Source of the DNA: UMGS1696 sp045643285
GTDB taxonomy: Bacteria > Bacillota > Clostridia > Oscillospirales > CAG-272
DNA length: 64,000 nt
Direction of reading: 5' to 3'
Assembly: GCA_045643285.1 (NCBI GenBank)
Contig: JAZUKN010000058.1
Span: forward strand, 1-64,000
In this document: positions 16,174 to 25,175 of the stretch, piece after piece
Numbering within the stretch: position 1 is the stretch's first letter
Layout of the letters: every line of letters begins with the position of its first letter
Notes under the pieces: model-generated
Told to the model about the DNA's origin: nothing
Seen by the model: the letters and a program-made list of their open reading frames with translations, nothing else
The model's database searches: none
Program-made: the position numbers and the translations under genes

Positions 16174-17856
16174 TCACACGTTCATTATCACCGGCAGGAT
16201 CATCGGCTTTCTCTTCGTCTTCGAGTACAGGTATTTCGAGAGCGCGTCCTTGACTACCGTCTTCATTTCCGTCCATTCGGTGTTTCCGCGGTCTATCTCT
16301 TTTTGCAGTGTCACACGCGCAAGCTCGCGCACCTCGTCCATGAGGTCTTCGCTCTCCCTGACGTACACGAATCCGCGCGAGATGAGGTCCGGTCCCGATA
16401 TGATAGTACCCTCGTCAAGATCCACTGTTGCGACGACTACGATAAGTCCGTCCTGTGCAAGGTGGCGGCGGTCTCGGAGAACGATATTCCCGACGTCTCC
16501 CACGCCGTAACCGTCAACGAGCATTCTGCCCGACGGAACAGTACCCGTCTTCTTCGCCGTATCGTGACCAAGCTCCAGAACATCGCCTATATCCATAACG
16601 AATATATTCTTCGCGTCCATGCCCATGTATTCGGCAAGCTCCTTATGCTGCATCAGGTGGTGATACTCGCCGTGGATCGGCATGAAGAACTGCGGCTTTG
16701 TGAGCGCGTGGATGAGCTTTAATTCCTCCTGGCAGGCGTGGCCCGAGACGTGGACTACCGCCTCATCGTGGTACACGCTCACGCCTTTTTTGTACATTTC
16801 GTTGATGATTCGTGAAACGAGCTTTTCGTTCCCGGGGATAGCGTGAGACGACAGCACAACAAGGTCGTTCGGCGTCAGCTCCACCTGCGAATGGTCGGAG
16901 AACGCCATCCTGTACAGTGCAGACATCGGCTCTCCCTGTGATCCCGTCGTTACTATCGTTATCATTTCTTTCGGGTAGCGGTTGATCTCGCCTATATCAA
17001 TGAGCGCACCGGCAGGGACTTCCATATAACCGAGCTTGACGGCGGCACCGATGACGTTCATCATTGACCGTCCGGTAATTGCGACCTTGCGCCCGAATTT
17101 GACGCTTGAGTTGATGATCTGCTGTACGCGGTGTACGTTCGACGAGAACGTAGCTATGATGATTCGCTTGTCGGTGTTCGTCATAAAGATCATATCGAGC
17201 GACGCGCCGACTTTTCTCTCCGACGGCGTGAAGCCCGGGTGATCGACGTTCGTTGATTCGCACATGAGAAGCAGGACACCCTCGCGCCCATACTCGCCGA
17301 TGCGCGTCAGATCCATCATTTCGCCACCGATCGGAGACACGTCGAGCTTGAAGTCACCTGTGTGGAGTATCGTTCCGACGGGTGTGCGGACTGCTATCAT
17401 GCAAGCGTCGGCTATCGAGTGGTTTGCGCGGATGAATTCGCACTTGAACGCGCCGAGCTTTATTACAGTACCGGCTTCGACGGTCACAAGCTCTCTTTCG
17501 CCGAGCAGTTTATGTTCCGCGAGCTTCGATTCGAGTATTCCGAGCGTCAGACGTGTGCCGTAGACGGGTACGTTCATCAGCTTCAACAGGTACGGAAGTC
17601 CGCCGATGTGGTCTTCGTGACCGTGCGTGATAAGGATACCGCGTATTTTCTGAATGTTCTTTTCAAGGTAAGTGAAATCCGGTATGACGAGATCGACGCC
17701 GAGCATATCTTCGTCCGGGAACGCAAGTCCGCAGTCGATGATTATCATATCGTTTTCGTATTCGATGACAGCAAGGTTCTTTCCGATCTCATTGAGACCG
17801 CCGAGCATCATGACCTTAACTTTTGAGTTTCCTTTGCTGTTTTTCTGTTTTGCCAT
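16174..17856 (-). CDS. rnj: Ribonuclease J
   Basis: Metallo-beta-lactamase/beta-CASP ribonuclease with 5'-to-3' exonuclease and endonuclease activity, central to mRNA decay and rRNA maturation in Gram-positive bacteria. 560 residues, the normal length. The catalytic motif HGHEDHIGG is at 78-86, HTGDFK near 190, beta-CASP domain about 210-400, then the VSGHACQEEL and PIHGEYHH motifs and a C-terminal domain. A basic N-terminal tag (AKQKNSKGNSK) is typical. The ATG at 17856 follows AAGGA by 6 nt. Further upstream codons belong to a leader of about 270 nt starting from the promoter at 18132-18160. Confidence 0.95.
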   Translation of the reverse strand: MAKQKNSKGNSKVKVMMLGGLNEIGKNLAVIEYENDMIIIDCGLAFPDEDMLGVDLVIPDFTYLEKNIQKIRGILITHGHEDHIGGLPYLLKLMNVPVYGTRLTLGILESKLAEHKLLGERELVTVEAGTVIKLGAFKCEFIRANHSIADACMIAVRTPVGTILHTGDFKLDVSPIGGEMMDLTRIGEYGREGVLLLMCESTNVDHPGFTPSERKVGASLDMIFMTNTDKRIIIATFSSNVHRVQQIINSSVKFGRKVAITGRSMMNVIGAAVKLGYMEVPAGALIDIGEINRYPKEMITIVTTGSQGEPMSALYRMAFSDHSQVELTPNDLVVLSSHAIPGNEKLVSRIINEMYKKGVSVYHDEAVVHVSGHACQEELKLIHALTKPQFFMPIHGEYHHLMQHKELAEYMGMDAKNIFVMDIGDVLELGHDTAKKTGTVPSGRMLVDGYGVGDVGNIVLRDRRHLAQDGLIVVVATVDLDEGTIISGPDLISRGFVYVRESEDLMDEVRELARVTLQKEIDRGNTEWTEMKTVVKDALSKYLYSKTKRKPMILPVIMNV

Positions 17857-18125
17857 TTGTTTTCCTTTCGTTTGATTTCGTATCGTATATCCGTTGTTCG
17901 TATGTATTCGGGGATTTGTAACGACAAAAGAACTGCACACTCCCGTTTTGCAGTGTTTTCGCGCGGAGAGAAGAGAGACTCTGTCTGTGTCCGAAGGCGG
18001 CGGGCATGACAATGTCGGCTTCGCGCTATTCCGTTAAAGCCGCGCGCTCCTTTAGTCGGTCGAGAAGCGTTTGCCGCGGTAAGAAAAACTAATCTGAGCC
18101 ATATTCGTCGGCACAAATTTACCCA
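17857..18125 (-). promoter_or_regulatory. Long structured 5' leader of the RNase J mRNA
   Basis: About 270 nt separate the likely transcription start (near 18125) from the RNase J ATG. The RNA has complementary segments, for example CGGCTT with AAGCCG (near 18000-18050) and GC-rich pairs around 17950-18000. No known riboswitch consensus was recognised. Autoregulation by RNase J cleavage of its own leader is a possibility, not shown. Confidence 0.45.
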
Positions 18126-18131
18126 TTTATT

Positions 18132-18160
18132 ATTATAACCGAAAAATGTTTCTCCGTCAA
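18132..18160 (-). promoter_or_regulatory. Sigma-A promoter upstream of RNase J
   Basis: Minus strand TTGACG (18155-18160), 17 nt spacer, TATAAT (18132-18137). Confidence 0.8.
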
Positions 18161-18190
18161 GGGAAATGCGGCGGAAATATTATTTTTTCG

Positions 18191-18466
18191 TTACGCGAGC
18201 ACGAGAAACGCGACCGCACCGATGACAGCCGACGACGACAGCGCGCCGAGGACAAAAAGCATAACGTTCTTCGCGCGGTGTCTGAGCAGTCTGCTCCGTC
18301 TCATCCCAGCCGTCGCGTCACGGATTATCTTCTCCGCTTCCTCCGCAAGGTTTTTCGAGCGCGGCTCTTCCGTGCATCCGTTCCGCATAACGAGATACGC
18401 CTCGTCGAAATACTGTCCGCCGATCCCTTTTATGTGATAAATCTTTTTCTCCGAGCCGTGAAACAT
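18191..18466 (-). CDS. Small C-tail-anchored membrane protein, unknown
   Basis: 91 residues from the ATG at 18466. A soluble, charged N-terminal part (MFHGSEKKIYHIKGIGG onward, helical in NLAEEAEKIIRDA) is followed by a basic stretch RRSRLLRHRAK and one hydrophobic C-terminal helix (about 70-91, ending AFLVLA), so it is probably tail-anchored in the membrane. The frame stays open to a GTG at 18574 (127 residues), but the added part has composition unlike a conserved protein, so the shorter start is preferred. It is divergent from yifB and upstream of the RNase J promoter. No family was recognised. Confidence 0.5.
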   Translation of the reverse strand: MFHGSEKKIYHIKGIGGQYFDEAYLVMRNGCTEEPRSKNLAEEAEKIIRDATAGMRRSRLLRHRAKNVMLFVLGALSSSAVIGAVAFLVLA

Positions 18467-18586
18467 TTCTGTCCTGTCCCCTCTTCCCGTGCGGTATTCT
18501 GATTCATTTTTAACGGCTTTTGTCTGCGTTATTCTCGTCAGGTGGAAAAATCTTTCCGAAAATACGCCGTTCACACCTCACATCAC

Positions 18587-18615
18587 TTGAACTTGACGGG
18601 CTTTTGTGATATAAT
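18587..18615 (+). promoter_or_regulatory. Sigma-A promoter of yifB
   Basis: TTGAAC (18587-18592), 17 nt spacer, TATAAT (18610-18615). GGAGG lies 28 nt downstream. Confidence 0.75.
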
Positions 18616-18655
18616 AGAATAAAGTATTATTTCATCCGATATGGAGGAAAGAACG

Positions 18656-20239
18656 GTGCTGTCGGTAACATACACAGCCGCAACGTTCGGCACGGACGGG
18701 TACGAGGTCATAGTTGAATGTTCTTCGCGCAAAGGACTGCCGGATTTTGAAATAGTCGGGCCTCCCGACGCTGCAATACGCGAATCGGAAAAGCGCATTT
18801 ATACAGGCTCCGAGAACAGCGGTTATCCGATCCCGCCGTCGGATATTTCGATAAATCTTGCTCCTGCCGACAAAAAGAAAGAGGGCACTGCGATAGAGCT
18901 TGCCGTTCTCGTGGCGATCTACTGCACAACGGGAATGATACAGTGCCGCACGGACGACAAATCGTTCATCGGGGAAATTTCGTTCTCAGGCGAGATACGC
19001 GGAGTCCGCGGCGCGCTCGGTATGACTATCGCCGCAATAAACAGCGGTCGGCGCGAAATATTCGTCCCTTACGACAACGTGCGAGAGGCGTCTGTTGCAT
19101 ACCGCGACGGCATAAACATCTACGGCGTGCGAGACATCCGTTCCCTCATCGGTCATCTGACGGGACGTGCGCCGCTTGATCCCGTTCGCTCGAATCCGTA
19201 CACCGACGGGATAGACTTTCTCTCGCGTGAGGACTTTTTCGACGTAAAAGGACAGCACAGAGCAAAACGCGCGATGATCACCGCGGCGGCAGGAGGACAC
19301 AACATCTTGCTTATAGGTCCTCCGGGATCGGGCAAATCAATGCTTGCAAAGCGGCTCCCGACCATTCTCCCGAAGATGAGCTACGAAGAATCGCTTGAAT
19401 CCACGAAAATCTATTCCTGCGCCGGTATGCTGACGGAGGACGAGCCGTTTGTGCTTCGCCGTCCGTTCCGCTCGCCGCACTATTCACTAAGTACGGCGGC
19501 ACTCGTCGGCGGCGGAAAGATACCGCAACCAGGTGAAATATCCCTCTCGCACAACGGAGTACTGTTCCTCGACGAGTTCCCCGAATTCCGCAAGGACGCG
19601 CTCGAAGGACTGCGCCAGCCGATAGAAGACAAATGCGTCACTATCACCCGTGCGGCAGGCAGAGTGACTTATCCGTCGTCGTTCATGCTCGTATGTGCGA
19701 TGAACCCGTGCAAATGCGGCTACTACGGAAGCCGAAACGGAAAATGCACCTGCAAGCCGACGGAAATACGCGACTATCTCGGACGTATCAGCGGACCGAT
19801 GCTCGACAGGATCGACATACAGGTCGAAATGCCCGAATTGGCGTTCGGCGAACTGACCGACGGAGACAGAGGCGAACATTCGGACGAGATACGCGGGCGC
19901 GTGGAAGCGGCACGACAGCTCTCGCGTGAGCGGTTCCGTCTCGCCGGCTACGAAAACTATGCTACCCTCTCGAACGCCCTCATGCAGACGCACGAGCTTG
20001 AAGCGTTCTGCTCGCTCGATGAACAATGCACAAAGATCATGGAAGCGGTGTTCGAGAAAATCAACCTTTCCGCGCGCGGATATGACAGGATACTCCGTGT
20101 TGCGCGGACACTCTGCGATATGGAAGCCGTCGAAAAAGGGCAGACAGGCGAGATCGACGGAGTGATCGGCGGCAGGATAAAGAAACAGCACATCATGGAA
20201 GCCGCGCAGATGCGTGTGCTTGATAGAAAATATTGGTAA
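18656..20239 (+). CDS. comM: YifB/ComM family Mg-chelatase-like AAA+ ATPase
   Basis: 527-residue hexameric helicase-type ATPase. ComM homologues promote branch migration of integrated DNA during natural transformation and recombination. Domains: N-terminal ChlI-like S5 fold (about 1-170), AAA+ core with Walker A GPPGSGKS (221-228) and Walker B VLFLDEF, a Cys-rich finger (CAMNPCKCGYYG...CTC) typical of YifB, and a C-terminal ChlI domain. The GTG at 18656 was chosen because GGAGG (18644-18648) stands 7 nt upstream. The ATG at 18641 would contain that site, and MLSVTYTAATFGTDGY from the GTG matches the family N-terminus. Confidence 0.93.
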   Translation: MLSVTYTAATFGTDGYEVIVECSSRKGLPDFEIVGPPDAAIRESEKRIYTGSENSGYPIPPSDISINLAPADKKKEGTAIELAVLVAIYCTTGMIQCRTDDKSFIGEISFSGEIRGVRGALGMTIAAINSGRREIFVPYDNVREASVAYRDGINIYGVRDIRSLIGHLTGRAPLDPVRSNPYTDGIDFLSREDFFDVKGQHRAKRAMITAAAGGHNILLIGPPGSGKSMLAKRLPTILPKMSYEESLESTKIYSCAGMLTEDEPFVLRRPFRSPHYSLSTAALVGGGKIPQPGEISLSHNGVLFLDEFPEFRKDALEGLRQPIEDKCVTITRAAGRVTYPSSFMLVCAMNPCKCGYYGSRNGKCTCKPTEIRDYLGRISGPMLDRIDIQVEMPELAFGELTDGDRGEHSDEIRGRVEAARQLSRERFRLAGYENYATLSNALMQTHELEAFCSLDEQCTKIMEAVFEKINLSARGYDRILRVARTLCDMEAVEKGQTGEIDGVIGGRIKKQHIMEAAQMRVLDRKYW

Positions 20240-20263
20240 GACAAACGAAAATCGGAGAAAAAA

Positions 20264-21622
20264 ATGAAAATCATAGTAAACGGCTGCGGAAAAGTCGGAG
20301 AAAACCTTATCGCATCATTCATCGCAGAGGGCTACGACGTCGTTGCGCTCGACAACGATCCGGCTGTCATCACCGAGATCACGAACGTTCACGATGCGAT
20401 AGGCGTTGTCGGTAACTCTACCGACTGCGAAACGCTTGAACAGGCAGGCGCAAAGGACTGCGACCTCTTCGTCGCGCTGACAGGCTCTGACGAGCTGAAT
20501 ATGCTCTCGTGCTTCCTCGCAAAGCGAATGGGCGCAAAGCACACCATAGCGCGTATCAGAAATCCCGAATACAACGACGAATCGCTCGGATTCATGAAGC
20601 ACGAGCTTGGGCTTTCCATGGCGGTCAATCCCGAGCTTCTCGCCGCGCGTGAGATATTCGACATCCTCGGCATCCCGTCCGCCGCAAAGGTGGAGACATT
20701 CAACGGGCGCTCGTTCGAGATACTTGAATTAAAGCTGAAAGAAGACTCTATCCTCGACGGTATGTCGCTCAAGGATATCCGTTCGACCTACAAATCGCAC
20801 GTCCTCATCTGCGCCGTACAGCGCGGTGACGAAGTCTTCATCCCCGGAGGAGATTTTGTCCTCCATTCGTCCGACAAAATAGGCATTACGGCTTCAAGAG
20901 GACAGATCACCGACTTTCTACGCAAGATAGGGCTTATGGCAAAGCAGGCGAAGAACGTCATGATCCTCGGAGGAAGCCGCACCGCGTTCTACCTCGCAAA
21001 AATGCTCGACAAGATCGGCTCGAACGTTAAGCTGATCGAGCTTGACAAAGAAATCGCCGACAGGCTCAGTGAAGAGCTTGAAAGCACGTCGGTCATTCTC
21101 GGAAACGGCACGGAGCAGGAAATACTCATGGAAGAGGGCGTTGCTTCGTCCGACGCATTCGTTGCACTCACCGGAATGGACGAGCAGAACATCCTCATGG
21201 CGAAGTTCGCAGAGGCGCAGAACGTGCCGAAAGTCATCGCAAAGGTCAACCGCAACGAGCTTTCCGCGCTTGCAGGCAAGATCGGACTTGACTGCATCAT
21301 TGCACCCAAGAAGATCGTCGAGAGCGTGCTCGTTCAGTACGCGCGTGCGCTTGACGCATCCGGCGACAGCTCCGTTGAGACGCTCTACAAGCTGATGGAC
21401 GGCAAGATAGAAGCGCTTGAATTCTCCGTCAAGACCGAATCGAAGATAATCGGGATCCCGCTCAAGGAGCTGACACTGAAAGAAAACGTCCTTGTGGCAG
21501 GCATCATCAGAGGCAGAAAGACAATAGTCCCCGGAGGCGACGACGTTATCCTCTCCGGCGACAGAGTCATCGTTCTTGCAGGTGAAAAGAAACTGCGCGA
21601 CCTTGCAGACGCACTCGCGTGA
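20264..21622 (+). CDS. trkA: Trk-type potassium uptake regulatory subunit TrkA
   Basis: Cytoplasmic gating subunit of a Trk/Ktr potassium channel. The 452 residues form two tandem RCK units: RCK_N 1-125 (KIIVNGCGKVGENL) with RCK_C about 140-220, and RCK_N about 228-345 (VMILGGSRTAFYLAKML) with RCK_C about 365-450. The first nucleotide-binding loop is GxGxxG-like (G-C-G-K-V-G). In the second the glycines are partly replaced (GGSRTA), so only the first may bind NAD(H) or ATP strongly. It lies 24 nt after yifB and 29 nt before trkH, with which it forms the transporter. Confidence 0.94.
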   Translation: MKIIVNGCGKVGENLIASFIAEGYDVVALDNDPAVITEITNVHDAIGVVGNSTDCETLEQAGAKDCDLFVALTGSDELNMLSCFLAKRMGAKHTIARIRNPEYNDESLGFMKHELGLSMAVNPELLAAREIFDILGIPSAAKVETFNGRSFEILELKLKEDSILDGMSLKDIRSTYKSHVLICAVQRGDEVFIPGGDFVLHSSDKIGITASRGQITDFLRKIGLMAKQAKNVMILGGSRTAFYLAKMLDKIGSNVKLIELDKEIADRLSEELESTSVILGNGTEQEILMEEGVASSDAFVALTGMDEQNILMAKFAEAQNVPKVIAKVNRNELSALAGKIGLDCIIAPKKIVESVLVQYARALDASGDSSVETLYKLMDGKIEALEFSVKTESKIIGIPLKELTLKENVLVAGIIRGRKTIVPGGDDVILSGDRVIVLAGEKKLRDLADALA

Positions 21623-21651
21623 TCATTTTCCGATGATTGAAAGGCAACAAA

Positions 21652-23091
21652 ATGAACCGTAAAATGATTTTCTCCGTTCTCGGACGGATCGTTTCGATAG
21701 AAGGGCTTGCGCTACTCGTCCCGACAGTCGTGGGACTACTGTACGGCGAATGGCGCGCGGTGCCGGCGTTCGGCTCCGTCGCAGTCGGCGCGATACTCAT
21801 CGGGTATCTCGCAAGTATTCTGACGAAATCGCACGAAAAGACGATATACGCAAAAGAGGGCTTCGTCATAGTCGCGCTCGGCTGGATAGTCATGTCGGCA
21901 ATAGGCGCGATCCCGTTCGTTATCTCGGGCGACATCACGTCCTACGTTGACGCATTTTTCGAGACGGTCAGCGGTTTCACCACCACGGGCGCGTCCGTCG
22001 TCACGTCCCCGGAAGCACTGACTCACGCCGCTCATATATGGCGCGCATTCACTCACTGGATCGGCGGTATGGGGATACTCGTGCTGATGGTCGCCATTTT
22101 CCCCGACTCAAACGGGCGTACTATCCACATCATGCGTGCGGAAATGCCCGGTCCCGTCATCGACAAGATCGTCCCGAAGGCGCGCGACACCGCAAAGATA
22201 CTGTACTTCATGTACATCGGACTGACACTCGCAGAGGTAATATTCCTCCTCTTCGGCGGGCTGTCCGTGTTTGAAGCGTTCTTCTATTCGCTCGGCACTG
22301 CCGGAACAGGCGGCTTCGGCATCCTCTCCGACAGCATAGGAAGCTATTCTCCCTACGTTCAGTGGGTGATCACGGCGTTTATGATCCTCTTCGGCGTAAA
22401 CTTCAATCTGTACTATCTTATTCTGATAAAGAAGTTCCGCCGTGCGCTCCGCAGTGAAGAGCTGTGGGTGTATCTCGGCATCATCGCCGTATGCTCGGTA
22501 ATGATCGGCATAAACGTCCATTCGCTCTATCCGACAGTGGGCGAGACTGTCCGCACATCCGTCTTCCAGGTCGCGTCCGTCATCACGACGACCGGCTATT
22601 CGACCGTCAATTTCGACGCATGGCCCACGTTCTCGAAAGGGATAATCTTCCTGCTTCTGTTCACGGGCGGTTGTGCAGGCTCTACCGCAGGCGGACTGAA
22701 GCTCTCGCGTGTTATTATCATAGCGAAGAACGTCCGCCGTCACCTCAGAATGATGCTTCATCCGCGCGAGGTCTGCACGGTCAAATTCGAGGGCAAGCCC
22801 GTCGACGAAAGCGTTCGCCACAACGTCTCGACTTACTTCCTCATGTATATGCTCACTCTCGCCGCGGTTTTCCTTGTCGTCTCTCTTCAGCCGTTCACGC
22901 TTGAAGAAAACCTCACGGCGGCTATCTCCTGCTTCAACAACGTCGGACCGGCGTTCGGCAGGATCTTCTCGGGCTACAGCGAATATCATCCGCTTATAAA
23001 GCTCGTTCTCTCTGCGGCTATGCTGTTCGGGCGTCTTGAGCTTTATCCGCTCATGCTTACGTTCACGCCGAGAACCTGGACAAAAAAATAA
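21652..23091 (+). CDS. trkH: Trk/Ktr-type potassium channel membrane subunit TrkH
   Basis: Membrane pore subunit of the potassium uptake system, partner of the preceding trkA product. 479 residues with about ten hydrophobic segments. The four pore-loop repeats are visible as SGFTTTGASV, the GTAGTGGFG loop, the VITTTGYSTVNFD loop and the FNNVGPAFG loop, each with the selectivity-filter Gly. The ATG at 21652 follows GAAAGG by 7 nt. An upstream TTG at 21637 lacks a ribosome binding site. A hairpin overlapping the rubrerythrin promoter follows the stop. Confidence 0.94.
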   Translation: MNRKMIFSVLGRIVSIEGLALLVPTVVGLLYGEWRAVPAFGSVAVGAILIGYLASILTKSHEKTIYAKEGFVIVALGWIVMSAIGAIPFVISGDITSYVDAFFETVSGFTTTGASVVTSPEALTHAAHIWRAFTHWIGGMGILVLMVAIFPDSNGRTIHIMRAEMPGPVIDKIVPKARDTAKILYFMYIGLTLAEVIFLLFGGLSVFEAFFYSLGTAGTGGFGILSDSIGSYSPYVQWVITAFMILFGVNFNLYYLILIKKFRRALRSEELWVYLGIIAVCSVMIGINVHSLYPTVGETVRTSVFQVASVITTTGYSTVNFDAWPTFSKGIIFLLLFTGGCAGSTAGGLKLSRVIIIAKNVRRHLRMMLHPREVCTVKFEGKPVDESVRHNVSTYFLMYMLTLAAVFLVVSLQPFTLEENLTAAISCFNNVGPAFGRIFSGYSEYHPLIKLVLSAAMLFGRLELYPLMLTFTPRTWTKK

Positions 23092-23145
23092 AATCGGGTA
23101 ATTTTTGCCGATTTTGCACAATTTTAACCCGATTTGTGGTATAAT
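23090..23145 (+). promoter_or_regulatory. Rubrerythrin promoter (extended -10) with overlapping inverted repeat
   Basis: TGG-TATAAT (23137-23145) is an extended -10 with no good -35. A 9 bp inverted repeat, AAATCGGGT (about 23091-23099) and ACCCGATTT (23127-23135), spans the -35 region, its right arm ending 2 nt before the TGG. It could be the trkH 3' hairpin or an operator for a redox regulator. Confidence 0.5.
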
Positions 23146-23185
23146 CTTATAGACCAATTTTTATTTAACATAAAGGAGAATCATT

Positions 23186-23833
23186 ATGAAAAAGTACAAA
23201 TGCCTGATCTGCGGAGAGATCTTTGAAGTTGCCGACGGCGAAACACCCGTTTGCCCGAAGTGCAAAGCAAAAGGCGACAAGCTCGTCGAACTGAGCGCAA
23301 ACAAATACGCCGGCACGCAGACCGAAAAGAATCTCGAAGCCGCATTCGCAGGCGAATCCCAGGCAAGAAACAAGTACACATACTTCGCATCCAAGGCTAA
23401 AAAAGAGGGTTACGAGCAGATCGCCGCGCTCTTCCTCAAGACAGCAGAGAACGAAAAAGAACACGCAAAGCTCTGGTTCAAGGAGCTCGGCGGTATAGGT
23501 GACACTGCCGAAAACCTCGCAGCAGCCGCAGACGGTGAAAACTACGAGTGGACAGATATGTACGAAGGCTTCGCAAAGACTGCCGAAGAAGAAGGCTTTG
23601 CAGATCTCGCCGCAAAGTTCCGCGGTGTCGCCGCTATCGAAAAGCACCACGAAGAAAGATACCGCGCTCTTCTTAAGAACGTTGAGACTGCAAAAGTATT
23701 CGAGAAGTCCGAAGTCAAAGTGTGGGAATGCCGCAACTGCGGTCACATCATGGTCGGCACTAAAGCTCCCGAAATCTGCCCCGTCTGCGCTCACCCTCAG
23801 GCTTACTTTGAAGTCAACGCAGAAAACTATTGA
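23186..23833 (+). CDS. rbr: Rubrerythrin with rubredoxin-like domains at both ends
   Basis: Non-haem diiron peroxidase that reduces hydrogen peroxide in anaerobes. 215 residues. An N-terminal rubredoxin-like module has C6-x2-C9 and C23-x2-C26. The four-helix diiron domain (about 40-170) has EKNLEAAFAGESQARNKY, ENEKEHAKLW and EKHHEERY supplying the Glu/His iron ligands. A C-terminal rubredoxin has ECRNCG and CPVCAHP. Classical rubrerythrins have only the C-terminal and reverse rubrerythrins only the N-terminal rubredoxin, so the doubled arrangement is notable. AAGGAG lies 9 nt before the ATG. Monocistronic by its own promoter. Confidence 0.93.
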   Translation: MKKYKCLICGEIFEVADGETPVCPKCKAKGDKLVELSANKYAGTQTEKNLEAAFAGESQARNKYTYFASKAKKEGYEQIAALFLKTAENEKEHAKLWFKELGGIGDTAENLAAAADGENYEWTDMYEGFAKTAEEEGFADLAAKFRGVAAIEKHHEERYRALLKNVETAKVFEKSEVKVWECRNCGHIMVGTKAPEICPVCAHPQAYFEVNAENY

Positions 23834-23844
23834 TTATTCATAGT

Positions 23845-23940
23845 GGGACTCCGTCCCCAACCCTGCGAGCCGGGACGCGAAAGGGGGCTCCGCCCCTAAC
23901 CCCGCAACCTTTTTTGAAAAAAAGGTTGACGAAAAAACTG
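23845..23940. repeat. Family D short palindromic repeat, inverted copy
   Basis: Three joined hairpins after rubrerythrin: GGGACTCCGTCCC, GGGGGCTCCGCCCC and AACCTTTTTTGAAAAAAAGGTT, followed by GACGAAAAAACTGTATAG. Reverse complement of the layout at 1483-1541. Confidence 0.6.
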
Positions 23941-23990
23941 TATAGGTGTTTCAAACGAATCACTGCACCGCATAAAGATAACATAAAACA

Positions 23991-24058
23991 AAAAATCAGC
24001 GCACACAAAGTCAGATTTAAGTCGAACGAACTTGAATTTACTCTGTGTGCGCTTTTTT
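23991..24058. terminator. Long terminator hairpin
   Basis: AGCGCACACA pairs with TGTGTGCGCT at the ends of a 60 nt imperfect hairpin whose inner arms (GATTTAAGTC / AACTTGAATT) also pair, flanked by A6 and T6 runs. It could end either rubrerythrin or a minus-strand transcript. Confidence 0.7.
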
Positions 24059-24107
24059 GAGTTTAGCTGAACTACGAAACCGTGCATTTACCCTTGTCAA
24101 AACCGGT

Positions 24108-24166
24108 ATGAAAGTTTCGGTCGAGCCTTTTCAAAGGCTCGCGGGGCTCGGGACAGCGTCCCGATT
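24108..24166. repeat. Family D short palindromic repeat
   Basis: GAAAGTTTCGGTCGAGCC-TTTTCAAA-GGCTCGCGGGG then CGGGACAGCGTCCCG. Same architecture as 1483-1541. Lies immediately downstream of the ABC transporter operon. Confidence 0.6.
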
Positions 24167-24173
24167 GTTACTC

Positions 24174-25175
24174 TTAACGTTCTTCGCGGAAATACGACAA
24201 ACCGAGGGAAGCCGGGGGCTGAGATTCTCTTTTTCTTCTCATGCTGACTGTCACGAGGACGATGATCGTAACGACGTATGGAACGGCTTTGAGAAGGTCT
24301 GTTGCGGAAGTCGTGATCTTGATTTTCGTAATGGTCGGGAAGTAAGCATAGAGCCAGAAGAGGAACGCGAAGAGGTACGAACCCCAGATCGTGTTCACGG
24401 GCTTCCATGTTGCGAAGATAACGAGCGCGACTGCAAGCCAGCCGAGTCCTTCGATGTTGTTCTGCGTCGTCCAGCCGCCGAGAGCATACACAAGGACGTA
24501 GTAGATTCCGCCGAGTCCGCAGATACCGCCGCCAAGCGTTGTTGCGAGCATCTTGTACTTCGTTACGTTGATGCCTGCCGCGTCGGCTGTTGCAGGATTT
24601 TCACCGACTGCGCGGAGATTGAGTCCGACTCTTGTCTTCGAGAGAACTATCTGAAGAACGATAGCTATGATTATTGCAACGTATGTGAGGAAGCCGTAGG
24701 ACAGGAGGAGATTTCCGACGTCGCCGAGCTTCAATACACTGTTGAGATTTGCGGAAAATGCTTCGTTCGTCTGAGATGCCATAACGTATGTGCCGTTTCC
24801 CGCGACCTTGCAGATATAAACGCCGCCGAACGTTCCGATACCTACGCCGAACGACGTAAGAGCAAGACCCGTTACGTTCTGGTTTGCGCGGAGAATATCG
24901 GTAAGGAAGCTGTAGAGGAGTCCGCCGAGGCAGGATACAACAAATCCGACTGTCAGCGGAAGAATGACGAGCAGTGCTTTAGAGGGAGTTTCCGTGCTGT
25001 TTTCGTAAAGATAAGCAGTTGCGAAGCTCGAGAACGCGCCGAGGAACATAAGTCCGGGAACGCCGAGGTTTAAGTGTCCGCTTTTTTCGGTGAGGATCTC
25101 GCCGAGCGCGCCGAACATAATTACCGTGCCGTATACGACAGCACTCATTATCCACGATACGATTGATGCGTTCAT
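24174..25175 (-). CDS. BMP-type nucleoside ABC transporter permease 2 (NupQ/YufQ-like)
   Basis: 333-residue permease of the BPD_transp_2 (RbsC-like) family with about eight to nine transmembrane helices. ALGEILTEKSGHLNLGVPGLMFLGA is the typical N-terminal helix of the smaller nucleoside permease, and GLNLRAVGENPATADAAGI is the cytoplasmic coupling loop. The ATG at 25175 overlaps the stop of the upstream permease (ATGA) and follows AAAGGAGG, so the start is firm. It is the last gene of the operon and is followed by family D repeats. It works with the other permease, the double ATPase and the BMP lipoprotein. Confidence 0.92.
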   Translation of the reverse strand: MNASIVSWIMSAVVYGTVIMFGALGEILTEKSGHLNLGVPGLMFLGAFSSFATAYLYENSTETPSKALLVILPLTVGFVVSCLGGLLYSFLTDILRANQNVTGLALTSFGVGIGTFGGVYICKVAGNGTYVMASQTNEAFSANLNSVLKLGDVGNLLLSYGFLTYVAIIIAIVLQIVLSKTRVGLNLRAVGENPATADAAGINVTKYKMLATTLGGGICGLGGIYYVLVYALGGWTTQNNIEGLGWLAVALVIFATWKPVNTIWGSYLFAFLFWLYAYFPTITKIKITTSATDLLKAVPYVVTIIVLVTVSMRRKRESQPPASLGLSYFREER

